Program-made: the position numbers and the translations under genes
Shown here: positions 10,830 to 19,095 of the stretch, piece after piece
How positions within the stretch are numbered: position 1 is the first letter of the stretch
Layout of the letters: every line of letters starts with the position of its first letter
The notes under the pieces: model-generated
Database searches by the model: none
The model's input: the letters and a program-made list of their open reading frames with translations, nothing else
Told to the model about the DNA's origin: nothing
NCBI RefSeq assembly: GCF_001975665.1
Contig: NZ_CP019419.1
Span: 1,116,001-1,180,000 of the forward strand
Direction: 5' to 3'
DNA: 64,000 nt
Source: Polaribacter reichenbachii
Lineage (GTDB): Bacteria > Bacteroidota > Bacteroidia > Flavobacteriales > Flavobacteriaceae

Positions 10830-11441
10830 ATGATTTTAGATTGTTTAATTATTGGTGGCGGTGTTTCTGGTATGCAATGTGCTTTGGTTTTAGGCTCTGC
10901 AAAAGACAAACCTTATACTACTAATAAAAAAATAAGTATTATTATGCATCAAAAAGCTTCTCATTTAGAGAATGCCCTTTTTAATAACGTTTTAGGTTTA
11001 TCGCCCAAAACATTAGGTAAAGATATTTTGGTTGATGGTAAAGCACAACTAACATCATTATACCCACATATAAATCAACTAGAAAACGAAAAAGTAATTT
11101 CTATTGATAAAAATAACGACACCTATATTATAACTACAAACAAAGAGGTGCATTATGCTAAAATAGTAGTTTTAGCATTAAACTATTCTAAGCCATTTAC
11201 TATTAAAGGTTTGGATGATTTTTTAATTCCGCATAAAAAAGCAAATCCTGAAAAAGACCGAATTCAGCTAAAAAACAAGGACCATTGTATTAAAGAAGGA
11301 TTATATTGCTGTGGTACAATTGCTGGTCATAGAAGTCAATTTGCAATTGCTTCTGGTAGTGGTGCATCTGTTGCAACCGATATTCTTACAATCTGGAATA
11401 ATGGCAATCACGCCAAAGTCCATGACAAAAGTATGATGTAA
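10830..11441 (+). CDS. Short thioredoxin-reductase-like FAD/NAD(P)-binding protein
   Basis: 203 residues from the ATG at 10830, preferred over an upstream in-frame TTG at 10797 that lies within marC. The N-terminal dinucleotide-binding motif is IIGGGVSGMQ. The C-terminal GLYCCGTIAGHRSQFAIASG resembles the FAD-proximal end of thioredoxin reductases. Compared with about 300 residues for the family, the central NADPH domain with its CxxC is missing, so it cannot be a normal thioredoxin reductase. Substrate unknown. Confidence 0.8.
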   Translation: MILDCLIIGGGVSGMQCALVLGSAKDKPYTTNKKISIIMHQKASHLENALFNNVLGLSPKTLGKDILVDGKAQLTSLYPHINQLENEKVISIDKNNDTYIITTNKEVHYAKIVVLALNYSKPFTIKGLDDFLIPHKKANPEKDRIQLKNKDHCIKEGLYCCGTIAGHRSQFAIASGSGASVATDILTIWNNGNHAKVHDKSMM

Positions 11442-11550
11442 ATCATATTTTAAACCTTGGTTTATTTATAATTTTACAATCAGAAATCAAATAACTGAGA
11501 ATTTGATAATTTTCTGAAAATAAAATTTAATAAATTAAAAAAGGTTTAAG

Positions 11551-12279
11551 ATGGAAATCAAAAAAAACCCACGTAAAGAGCTAGAAAATTTTAGTAAAAT
11601 TTTCTTCCAAATAGGAATTGTACTTTCATTATTTATCATTTATGCTTTTATGGAGCATAAAACTTACGAGAAAAACTATGACGAATTAGGCCAAGTAGTT
11701 ATGGTTGAAGAAATGAAGGAAGATATACCTATTGTACAAATTCAAAAACCAACACCTCCGCCAAAAAACATCCCGAAAGTTGTAGAAATTATTAAGATTG
11801 TAGAAGATGATGAAAAAATAGAGGAAACCATTATAGAATCTACAGAAACAGATGAATCTGAATCTGTTGTGGTAATTGATACTGATGATATAGAAGAGGT
11901 TCATGAAGCTGAAGAAGTTATAGAAGATATACCTTTTATGCTTATCGAAGATGTGCCTGTTTACCCTGGTTGTAAAGGAAATAACGAAAAGTTAAAAAAA
12001 TGCTTTACAAAAGGAGTTACAAAACACTTTAGCAAAAAGTTTGATGTAAATTTAGCTACAGAGTTAGGTTTAAGTAAAGGTAAAAAACGTTTATATGTTC
12101 TTTTTACTATTGGTAAAAGTGGTAAAATTGTAAATGTAAAAACAAGAGGACCACACCCTGTTCTAGAATCTGAAGTAACAGAAATTATAGAAGGTTTACC
12201 AAAAATGATTCCTGGTAAGCAAAGAGGTGTACCTGTAAGAGTAAGTTTTAGTATACCAATAACCTTTGAAGTAAGATAA
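11551..12279 (+). CDS. TonB family protein (energy transducer)
   Basis: 242 residues. One N-terminal membrane anchor (about 18-38), a proline/charged periplasmic linker (KPTPPPKNIPKVVE, then a long acidic stretch) and a C-terminal TonB domain (about 150-242) ending PVRVSFSIPITFEVR. It should transmit proton-motive energy to TonB-dependent outer-membrane receptors, such as the one at the end of this window, though no partner is shown by context. It has its own strong terminator. Confidence 0.9.
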   Translation: MEIKKNPRKELENFSKIFFQIGIVLSLFIIYAFMEHKTYEKNYDELGQVVMVEEMKEDIPIVQIQKPTPPPKNIPKVVEIIKIVEDDEKIEETIIESTETDESESVVVIDTDDIEEVHEAEEVIEDIPFMLIEDVPVYPGCKGNNEKLKKCFTKGVTKHFSKKFDVNLATELGLSKGKKRLYVLFTIGKSGKIVNVKTRGPHPVLESEVTEIIEGLPKMIPGKQRGVPVRVSFSIPITFEVR

Positions 12280-12290
12280 TAATTAAAGAA

Positions 12291-12329
12291 AAGTGATAAG
12301 TCTAAAGTTAGATTTATCACTTTTTTTTT
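12291..12329 (+). terminator. Terminator of the tonB-like gene
   Basis: An extended hairpin: AAGTGATAA pairs with TTATCACTT and, inside it, TCTAA pairs with TTAGA. It is followed by a run of Ts and begins 12 bases after the stop codon. Confidence 0.85.
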
Positions 12330-12348
12330 AAAATAGGGAAATTACCTA

Positions 12349-12379
12349 TTGGGTAATTTTACCTTCTCAAATATATTTG
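12349..12379 (+). promoter_or_regulatory. Promoter with -33 TTG and -7 TATATTTG
   Basis: TTG at 12349-12351 and TATATTTG at 12372-12379 are separated by 20 bases, matching the flavobacterial promoter layout. No ORF follows before the C-rich hairpin and T-run at 12423-12456, so the likely product is a short RNA of about 70 nt. Confidence 0.6.
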
Positions 12380-12385
12380 TGATAT

Positions 12386-12456
12386 AGATATTATTATATA
12401 TTTCCCCTTACATATATGCAGAAAGCTAAACTCTCCCCCCAACGTTTAGCTTTTTT
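12386..12456 (+). ncRNA. Putative small RNA with C-rich loop (copy 1)
   Basis: From the predicted start after the TATATTTG box to a T-run there is no ORF. The segment has a single-stranded TTCCCCTTA and a terminal hairpin: AAGCTAAAC pairs with GTTTAGCTT around a 12-base loop containing CCCCCC. A second copy with the same layout lies at 12915-12977. Conservation of stem and C-run, with changes elsewhere, suggests a small RNA family whose C-rich loops could bind G-rich targets. No Rfam family is claimed. Confidence 0.5.
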
Positions 12457-12548
12457 CTTGCTTTAAACTTTCGGGTATAAAAAACACTTTTTAACGTCTT
12501 TATTTAAAAATAAGAAAATCACCTATTAAATGTAACGTCTTAATTAAA

Positions 12549-12556
12549 TATATTTG
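12549..12556 (+). promoter_or_regulatory. -7 promoter box (TATATTTG)
   Basis: Perfect TAnnTTTG match, 55 bases upstream of the small ORF at 12611. Without a clear -33 TTG. Confidence 0.4.
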
Positions 12557-12610
12557 TAGTGTAAGATCTTAATAACTAAGATAATATTTTAACTTTAAAT
12601 TCATCCCCCC

Positions 12611-12730
12611 ATGAAAAAAGCACAAGACAATATCCAAACCCCTTTCAATAGAATCGACTCTATTACAACTACCTTTAGTTTAATCTTTTTTATAACCAGT
12701 ATCGTTTTTTTTATAGAATCTTTTATCTAA
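12611..12730 (+). CDS. Possible 39-residue membrane peptide
   Basis: An ATG ORF of 39 codons encodes a polar N-terminus (MKKAQDNIQTPFNRIDS) and a hydrophobic C-terminal helix (SLIFFITSIVFFIESFI). A TATATTTG box lies upstream and a CCCCCC run immediately precedes the ATG, echoing the C-runs of the flanking hairpins. It may be a small membrane protein or the coding part of a regulatory RNA. No homologue recognised. Confidence 0.35.
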   Translation: MKKAQDNIQTPFNRIDSITTTFSLIFFITSIVFFIESFI

Positions 12731-12914
12731 GATTTTAAATTATAAAAAATTAATACTGTAAATCAGATTAAAGAATAGTTATTCTCATAATTAAACTTTT
12801 TTATTTAAAGACCCCGATCCCTATTTTAAATTAAAAAACCCTAAAAGTATAATTAGCAATAATATGAAGATTCCCTATTTAATAATTTCCGTTTCTTAAA
12901 TATGTTTACAGTAT

Positions 12915-12977
12915 TATATTAAGTTCCCCTAAACTTATTACTTAAAGCTAAACTTTTCCCCCAAGAGTTTAGCTTTT
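12915..12977 (+). ncRNA. Putative small RNA with C-rich loop (copy 2)
   Basis: Same architecture as 12386-12456: TTCCCCTAA, then about 20 bases later AAGCTAAACT pairing with AGTTTAGCTT around a loop containing CCCCC, then a T-run. A TATGTTTA box at about 12901 is a poor -7 match. The rest of the 12280-13046 gap (for example 12731-12900) is AT-rich with two more short C-runs (GACCCCGATCCC, ATTCCC) and no ORF that I can support. Confidence 0.45.
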
Positions 12978-13046
12978 TTGCGTTAAAAAAGTTCGTTGTA
13001 AACAGAAAAATAGTGTAATAATTAATAAATTAATTTCTGGCAGAAA

Positions 13047-13412
13047 TTAATGTTCAGCTCTAATAGTTTCAATTAAACTATCAAAATCATTCGCTTTATC
13101 AAAAAAAGCATAAGCTCCATATTTTAAACAAACTCCTTTTAAGTGTGTGTTTGTTGAAAAAACTAAAACTTTATTATTAGATTCTTTATCTCGAAGTATT
13201 TTTAATAACTCTAGTCCATTACCATCTGGCAAACTTAAATCTAGTATAATTAATTTAAATTCAGTTTCGTTTACTAAATTAATTGCTTCTTGCAAAGACG
13301 TTGCTAAATGAAGATTTTCTATACCAATTATTTGTTTTGTAGCATCGACAATACTTTTACCAATTAAGGTATTGTCTTCTACAATTAATAAATTTTTTAG
13401 TTTTGATTTCAA
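13047..13412 (-). CDS. Single-domain response regulator (receiver only), copy A
   Basis: 121 residues, just a receiver domain: acidic pair ED near residue 12, phospho-acceptor Asp58 in IILDLSLPDGNG, Ser in VLVFST and conserved Lys in FFDKAND. It has no output domain, like CheY/Spo0F-type shuttles. The start is TTG. It is a close paralogue of the next gene and lies downstream of a NarL regulator and giant kinase, so it may be a phosphate sink or branch for that kinase. Confidence 0.88.
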   Translation of the reverse strand: MKSKLKNLLIVEDNTLIGKSIVDATKQIIGIENLHLATSLQEAINLVNETEFKLIILDLSLPDGNGLELLKILRDKESNNKVLVFSTNTHLKGVCLKYGAYAFFDKANDFDSLIETIRAEH

Positions 13413-13447
13413 AATAAATTAGGCTAATAAAAAGGATAAATTAATTT

Positions 13448-13497
13448 ACGAAAATAAGCAGATTGCAGAGATATTTTCCTAGGGGAGTTGCTTATTT
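13448..13497. other. Long-range inverted repeat with CCCC/GGGG loop
   Basis: AATAAGCA pairs with TGCTTATT across about 33 bases. On the minus strand the loop carries ACTCCCCTAGG, recalling the C-rich hairpins at 12.4 and 12.9 kb; on the plus strand a T-run follows. It sits between the two receiver genes and could be a terminator, a leader structure or another small RNA. Confidence 0.35.
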
Positions 13498-13521
13498 TTT
13501 ATAACACTAGACTTATAAAAA

Positions 13522-13893
13522 TTAGTTTTTAGTTTTTATAGTTTCTATAAGTTTATCAAAATCATTTGCTTTATCAAAAAAAGCAAATGCACCATATTTT
13601 AAACAAATTCTTTTTAATTCTGTGCTCATAGAAAAAATAAAAACTTTTGTCTCTATATGTTTTTCTTTAAGTAGTTTTAATAATTCTAAACCATTACCAT
13701 CTGGCAACTTTAAATCTAAAATTATAAATTCAAATTTATTCTCATTGATATAAGAAATGGCTTTCTGTAAAGTTTCTGTTAAAAAAATGTCTCCAATACA
13801 GCTAAATTCTCTAGTAGCATTAAATATCTTTTTTTTAATAAAAAAATTGTCTTCTACGATTAATAAGTTATTGAGTTCAGAATTCAAAAGCAT
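13522..13893 (-). CDS. Single-domain response regulator (receiver only), copy B
   Basis: 123 residues. Phospho-acceptor Asp60 in IILDLKLPDGNG, acidic ED at 14-15, and the same KYGAFAFFDKAND end as the neighbouring copy. The similarity, including the shared C-terminal KANDFDxLIETI, shows recent tandem duplication. No DNA-binding domain. Likely partner is the large PAS kinase upstream, by position only. Confidence 0.88.
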   Translation of the reverse strand: MLLNSELNNLLIVEDNFFIKKKIFNATREFSCIGDIFLTETLQKAISYINENKFEFIILDLKLPDGNGLELLKLLKEKHIETKVFIFSMSTELKRICLKYGAFAFFDKANDFDKLIETIKTKN

Positions 13894-13970
13894 AGTTTTG
13901 ATAGTTTGGCTATTGCTAAATTAATCAATAATAATAGTAATTACCATAAGCAAGATGCTTAACATTACAA

Positions 13971-14624
13971 CTATAGTTCTAAAGAAGTGAGTCCTTTTTG
14001 AATCGCATATTTAGTAAGTTCTGGTATGGTATAGAGATCTATTTTTTTCATAATATTATTTCTATGTACATCAACTGTTTTTGAGCTTAAAAACAATTTT
14101 TCGCCTATTATTTTAGATGATTTACCTTCTGCTATTAACTGCAAAACTTCTTTTTCTCTAGTGCTTAAAGGTTCTTTTTCTATGCCTTCTCCTTTTTTAA
14201 ACAAGTTTAAAAAATCTTGATTTACACCTTTAGAAAGGTATCTTTTATGTTGCATTACTGTAGTTATCGCAGTAATTAACTCGTCAGAATCACCATCTTT
14301 TAATAAATAACCAAATGCACCCGCTTTAAACATTCCACGAATAAACTGTTTACTAGAATGCATAGAAAGCCCAATTATTTTAATTTCTGGAGAGCTTTTA
14401 AGAATTTGTCTTGCTGCCTCTACCCCATTTAAATCTGGCATAGAAACATCCATAATAATTACATCTGGAGTAATCTTAGTACATAATTTTACAACTTCTC
14501 TTCCGTTTGAAGCTTCTGCTATAATTTGCATATTAGATCTTTGCTCAATAATGTTTTTTAAGCCATCTCTTAGCAACTTATGATCATCAGCTAAAATTAT
14601 TTTAATTTCTTTTAAATTACTCAA
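13971..14624 (-). CDS. NarL/FixJ-family response regulator
   Basis: 217 residues. The receiver has ADDH near residue 13 and phospho-acceptor Asp59 in VIIMDVSMPDLNG. The C-terminal LuxR-type HTH (about 150-200) has LSTREKEVLQLIAEGKSS and TVDVHRNNIMKKI. The start is TTG: the sequence TTGA contains both this start and the TGA stop of the upstream kinase, a four-base overlap typical of translational coupling. Kinase and regulator therefore form a cognate pair. Confidence 0.93.
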   Translation of the reverse strand: MSNLKEIKIILADDHKLLRDGLKNIIEQRSNMQIIAEASNGREVVKLCTKITPDVIIMDVSMPDLNGVEAARQILKSSPEIKIIGLSMHSSKQFIRGMFKAGAFGYLLKDGDSDELITAITTVMQHKRYLSKGVNQDFLNLFKKGEGIEKEPLSTREKEVLQLIAEGKSSKIIGEKLFLSSKTVDVHRNNIMKKIDLYTIPELTKYAIQKGLTSLEL

Positions 14625-17600
14625 TTTGATATGGGTATAAAAATTTTAACTGTAGTTCCTTTATTAATTATTGATGAAATATTAATTTCTCCTTTTATGT
14701 TTTTAATACGCTCTTGAACCGTAAACAAGCCAAAACCAGATCCTTTTTCATCTTTAGTATAATGATTATTTAGTTTTTCTGTATTAAAACCTATTCCATT
14801 ATCTCTAATAATAATATCTACTCCTAATTCAGTTTTATTAAGATCTATGGTTATTAGTGTTGCTTGTGCGTACTTTATAATGTTATTAAGTAGCTCTTGT
14901 ACACTTCTATAAAGTAATATAGATTGCACATCATCGAGTATAATTTTGTCTATATTCTCGTTAATTTGACCTTTTATTTTGTGCTTTGTTTCGATACTTT
15001 CTAATAACCAATAAAGTGCTTCTATAATACCTAGTTGATAAAGTATTGGTGGTGAAAGTTCTGATGTTATGTTACGGCTATTTACCAAAGCATCAGATAT
15101 ATGTTCATAAATAAAACCTAATTCTTCATCGATAGTTTGTAATTCTGGTAGTTTTCTTAACTCTTTAATTTTCATATTAGAAATTACCAAAGATTGACTT
15201 AAATGATCGTGAATGTTAGATGCTATTTCTTTCTTTTGTTTTTCTTCTATTAAAGTAATTTCTGTAGTTAATTTTTGTAATGATTCTTGATATCTTTCAA
15301 TTTTTTGCTGAGCAAATATTTTTTCTGTTACGTCTCTAGAAGATGTTAAAATAAAATCTATTTTATTATCTAGATATATAACAGATATAGAACACTCTAT
15401 CCAGATACTATACCCTTTTTTATGCATTGCTCTACAGAAAAAAGTGTCGTTTGGTGTTAATTTAAGAACTCTTTTTTCTATTGATTCTCTAAAATAGTTA
15501 ACATCATCTTTATGAATTATGTTAAAACCAAGAGTTTCTATAAGTTCTGGTTCGTTATAACCTAATATACTTTTTATAGAAGGACTTATATATTTAAAAG
15601 TACTATCTAACTTATGTAGGCAAATAAGATCGTTAGAATTGTCTGTTAATAAACGATACATTTTTTCTGCTCTGGCTATGTTATCTCTAATTTTCTTTTG
15701 TTCTGTAACATCTTGGGCTGTACCATAACAACCTATAACATTGTAGTTTTTATCTTTAATTGGTTTACCTCTAGATATTATGTGCCTTAAATTACCTTTT
15801 GCTGTATAGATGTCTAATTCTAATTTATACGGCTTTTCATACTGTAAACAATTGGCAACACCTTCTTCCATTTTTAGAAAGCTTTCTGCTGTATAGAGTT
15901 TTTTATGTTGGTCATAATTAGGTGCTGCAGATCCAGCTGGCATTTCAAAAATATTTAGCAGTTCCTCAGACCATACTACCTTACCTGTAGCTGCAATATA
16001 TTCCCAACTACCTAGATGCGCTAATGCTTGTGCTTCGTTTAAAACTTTATTTAATTTATTTAGTTTTTCATTTTGTTCATCTAGCTTAATCTGCCTTGTT
16101 TTTTGCTCTGTAATATCTTGAAATACACCTATTAAACTTGTAATCTCTCCTTCTTTATTAATTCTTGGATATCCAATAGAATGAACCCATAACAACTGAT
16201 TTTTTTTATTTCTAAATCTTAAAACAAGATCAAATTTTTTCTTTTGTGCTATACTTTCTTGAATTGCTTTTGCTAACAATTTATCAGAACCATCAATATA
16301 AAAAGCGACACACTCTTCAAAAGGTGGAACCTTGCCAACAGGGAGTCCATGAATTGCAAAAACCTCATCAGACCAACGTATTTCTTGAGAAGGTAATTTT
16401 AACTCCCAACCACCTACTTTAGCTAATCTACCAGATTCATTTAAAAGAAATTCGTTTCTTTCTATTTCTTTTAGTGCTTTTTTAGTTTCTGCTTCGCTTT
16501 GTTTTAAATTATTTTCTATAAGTTTTTGTTTGGTAACATCGCTCATAACTACTAAAGCGCCTAATGTTTTACCCTTTGAATCTGAAAAAGAAGTTCCATT
16601 ACAAACAACAGTTCTTGGTTCTTGATTTTTACTTTTAATTACTATTTCTCGATTATAAATTTTCTCTCCTTTAAAAGCTCGTATTAATGGTATTTCTTCT
16701 GTTTTTAACATACTTTTTCCATCAGTTTCATACAAACCATAATAAGATGCCCAGTTTTCTTGTGGCGTATTCATAACATCAATACCATGCCAATCTTTAG
16801 CTATTTTATTAAATAATACTAACTTACCTTCTGAATTACATGCAATTATACCTGCAGGCAAATTCTCTGTCATTGCTGTTATAAATTCATTCTTTTCTTG
16901 CAGTTCGTACTGAGCTTGTTTTATTTTTGTAATGTCTTCAATAATGCTTAACGCATATTTTTCATTACTAATTTTTATAATTTGTGATGATGTTTTCCAA
17001 ACTCTTACTTCTCCTGATTTAGTAGTAAATTCACTCTCAAAATTATTTATTTTACCCTTTTCTTTTAATTTATCGAAGTATTTCTTTCGTTGATCTGGTG
17101 ATTTCCAAATGTCATTAGGGCTAAAATTATTACCCAAAAACTCTTCTATTGAATAACCTGTTGCTTTTAATACAGTTTCGTTTGCATCTGTAATTTTATA
17201 ATCTCTTAAGCGAGTTAGAATTATTAGGTTAGGGCTGCTTTTAAAGATATTATAAAACTTCTCTTCGTTTTCTATTAGCTTTAATTCTGTATGTTTTTTT
17301 TCAGTAATATCTTGCAACACACCTCTTTTTCCAATAATTTTGTTATCTAAATTATAAATAGGTTGTGCAACATTACGTATCCAAATTATTTTATTTTTTA
17401 AATTAACTAACTTGAGCTCTATATCATAAGATTCTCCATTAGTATTAAGGGCTAAATTGACTTTCTTTAATTTTTCTTGAGATTTTGCATCTAATTTACT
17501 TAATATATCTACTTTAGATGGTGTGGGTTCTTTTGGGTTAGAACCATAAATATGATGAATGTATTCTGACCAAGTGTATTCTTCTGAATCGTTAATATAT

Positions 17601-18829
17601 TCCCAATAACCAATCTTAGCCAATTCACTTGCCTCATTTAAAGAATTTTCTTTTTCTTCTAAAAGTTTTAAAGATTCTTCAATTTTTTGCTTGTCAATTA
17701 CTCTTTGAGATACCTCTCTAATAGAAGTAACAAAATAGTTAATTTCATCATCTTTATAAACCGGAGTTGACAAAAATTCTAACCAAATATAATGCCCTTC
17801 TTTATGAAGAAATCTAGAAGTTATAGGTAAACTCTTAATTGTACTTTGAACTAAATTTTGATCTTTAGCCTTTTTAAAATCATTTAAATCATCAGAATGT
17901 ACAATATCAAAAAATGTATTCTCTGTAAAGTAAGATGAATCATAGCCCAAAATTCTATTTAAAGACGGACTTATGTACTTAATTGAGTAGTCAGTTTCTT
18001 GTAAACATATAATATCATTAGAATTATCTGCTAGTAAGCGATACATTTCTTCTGCCTTTTTTATCCCCACTGCAACAGATTCATACTTTTGTTTATATGT
18101 TAAAGGTTGAAAAACATCCTTTATTTTTACCCCTTTTATAGGTGATGATTTTAATTCAAAATATCTCAAATAAACGTAAAAAAGAACACTATAAAAAAGA
18201 GCGAAAACAGCTTTAGAAACTATACCAGATATTAATATTTGATTTAAACTCTCTGAATTCCAGAAAATAAGAAGAGTAAAACTAATGCTATCGAAACTTA
18301 ATACAATTAACATTGTTATACTTATTTGTAAAAATAAAAAACGTATTTTTTTAGATATAAATTCGAAAATTGTAATAATTAACAAAGAGTCTATAAATAA
18401 TAATATAGTACCAATAAATAAAGCCCAAGCATTGGTATCGAAAAAGGTGATGTTAACATTAGCTATATTGTTTTCTGTATCTCCAAGGCTCCATCCAAAA
18501 ACTTGTAAGTAAACAGAAATTAAAACATTGGTAACCAACAAAGCGTAAATTATTTTCTTAGTTTCTGTAGTATCTTCTTTTATGTAAATTATTAATAGAG
18601 CAAAAAGAGTTGCCGTAAATAACACAGCAGAACCAGGAGATACTATTAAATTCTTTGTTATAGAAATATATACTGCACTAGATAAAATTACTTGTAAGAA
18701 TTGTAATAATCCTAAACAAGCAAATAAAATACCAATACCTAACCTTTTTCTTAACCTAAATAACAATAGTATAATAAAAGCTATTAAACTAGCTTGAAAA
18801 AATAAGATACCTATTTGAGTATAATTCAT
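14621..18829 (-). CDS. Membrane-bound seven-PAS histidine kinase
   Basis: 1402 residues. About seven membrane helices (1-225) are followed by seven PAS-type domains (about 262-375, 400-510, 525-640, 650-770, 795-910, 925-1040 and 1055-1175). Then comes a HisKA_3 dimerisation domain with His1207 in ASNIHDHLSQSL and an ATPase with NNIIKYAQA and IRDNGIGF. PAS1 and PAS7 are nearly alike (YRLLADNSND and YRLLTDNSND), and PAS2, 5 and 6 also resemble each other, so the array grew by internal duplication. HisKA_3 kinases typically pair with NarL-type regulators, consistent with the coupled downstream gene. Ligand unknown. Confidence 0.93.
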   Translation of the reverse strand: MNYTQIGILFFQASLIAFIILLLFRLRKRLGIGILFACLGLLQFLQVILSSAVYISITKNLIVSPGSAVLFTATLFALLIIYIKEDTTETKKIIYALLVTNVLISVYLQVFGWSLGDTENNIANVNITFFDTNAWALFIGTILLFIDSLLIITIFEFISKKIRFLFLQISITMLIVLSFDSISFTLLIFWNSESLNQILISGIVSKAVFALFYSVLFYVYLRYFELKSSPIKGVKIKDVFQPLTYKQKYESVAVGIKKAEEMYRLLADNSNDIICLQETDYSIKYISPSLNRILGYDSSYFTENTFFDIVHSDDLNDFKKAKDQNLVQSTIKSLPITSRFLHKEGHYIWLEFLSTPVYKDDEINYFVTSIREVSQRVIDKQKIEESLKLLEEKENSLNEASELAKIGYWEYINDSEEYTWSEYIHHIYGSNPKEPTPSKVDILSKLDAKSQEKLKKVNLALNTNGESYDIELKLVNLKNKIIWIRNVAQPIYNLDNKIIGKRGVLQDITEKKHTELKLIENEEKFYNIFKSSPNLIILTRLRDYKITDANETVLKATGYSIEEFLGNNFSPNDIWKSPDQRKKYFDKLKEKGKINNFESEFTTKSGEVRVWKTSSQIIKISNEKYALSIIEDITKIKQAQYELQEKNEFITAMTENLPAGIIACNSEGKLVLFNKIAKDWHGIDVMNTPQENWASYYGLYETDGKSMLKTEEIPLIRAFKGEKIYNREIVIKSKNQEPRTVVCNGTSFSDSKGKTLGALVVMSDVTKQKLIENNLKQSEAETKKALKEIERNEFLLNESGRLAKVGGWELKLPSQEIRWSDEVFAIHGLPVGKVPPFEECVAFYIDGSDKLLAKAIQESIAQKKKFDLVLRFRNKKNQLLWVHSIGYPRINKEGEITSLIGVFQDITEQKTRQIKLDEQNEKLNKLNKVLNEAQALAHLGSWEYIAATGKVVWSEELLNIFEMPAGSAAPNYDQHKKLYTAESFLKMEEGVANCLQYEKPYKLELDIYTAKGNLRHIISRGKPIKDKNYNVIGCYGTAQDVTEQKKIRDNIARAEKMYRLLTDNSNDLICLHKLDSTFKYISPSIKSILGYNEPELIETLGFNIIHKDDVNYFRESIEKRVLKLTPNDTFFCRAMHKKGYSIWIECSISVIYLDNKIDFILTSSRDVTEKIFAQQKIERYQESLQKLTTEITLIEEKQKKEIASNIHDHLSQSLVISNMKIKELRKLPELQTIDEELGFIYEHISDALVNSRNITSELSPPILYQLGIIEALYWLLESIETKHKIKGQINENIDKIILDDVQSILLYRSVQELLNNIIKYAQATLITIDLNKTELGVDIIIRDNGIGFNTEKLNNHYTKDEKGSGFGLFTVQERIKNIKGEINISSIINKGTTVKIFIPISN

Positions 18830-19045
18830 CTTTGGGGGTAATAAAGAAAGTAAATCTTAAAAATTTACGATTAATAAAGGTGCAAAATAATAGAATTATC
18901 TTACTTATTGCTGTTTTTTACAAATAAATACCTCTATTTCTTTGAAATACAAATACTTATTTGTAAAAAATCTGTTTTTAAAGTAAAATACATCTGTTTC
19001 GCTTTATTTTTATCTAAGTGTTTTTGATCTGTAAATTAAGAAATA

Positions 19046-19075
19046 AAAAAACCAGCTTTTATAGCTGGTTTTTTA
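19046..19075 (-). terminator. Terminator of glmS
   Basis: AACCAGCT and AGCTGGTT form an 8-bp stem with a five-base loop, with A and T runs on both sides, 20 bases beyond the glmS stop codon. The remaining 18830-19045 spacer is AT-rich and shows nothing else I can support. Confidence 0.8.
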
Positions 19076-19095
19076 TATCGAAAACAAAATAAAAT

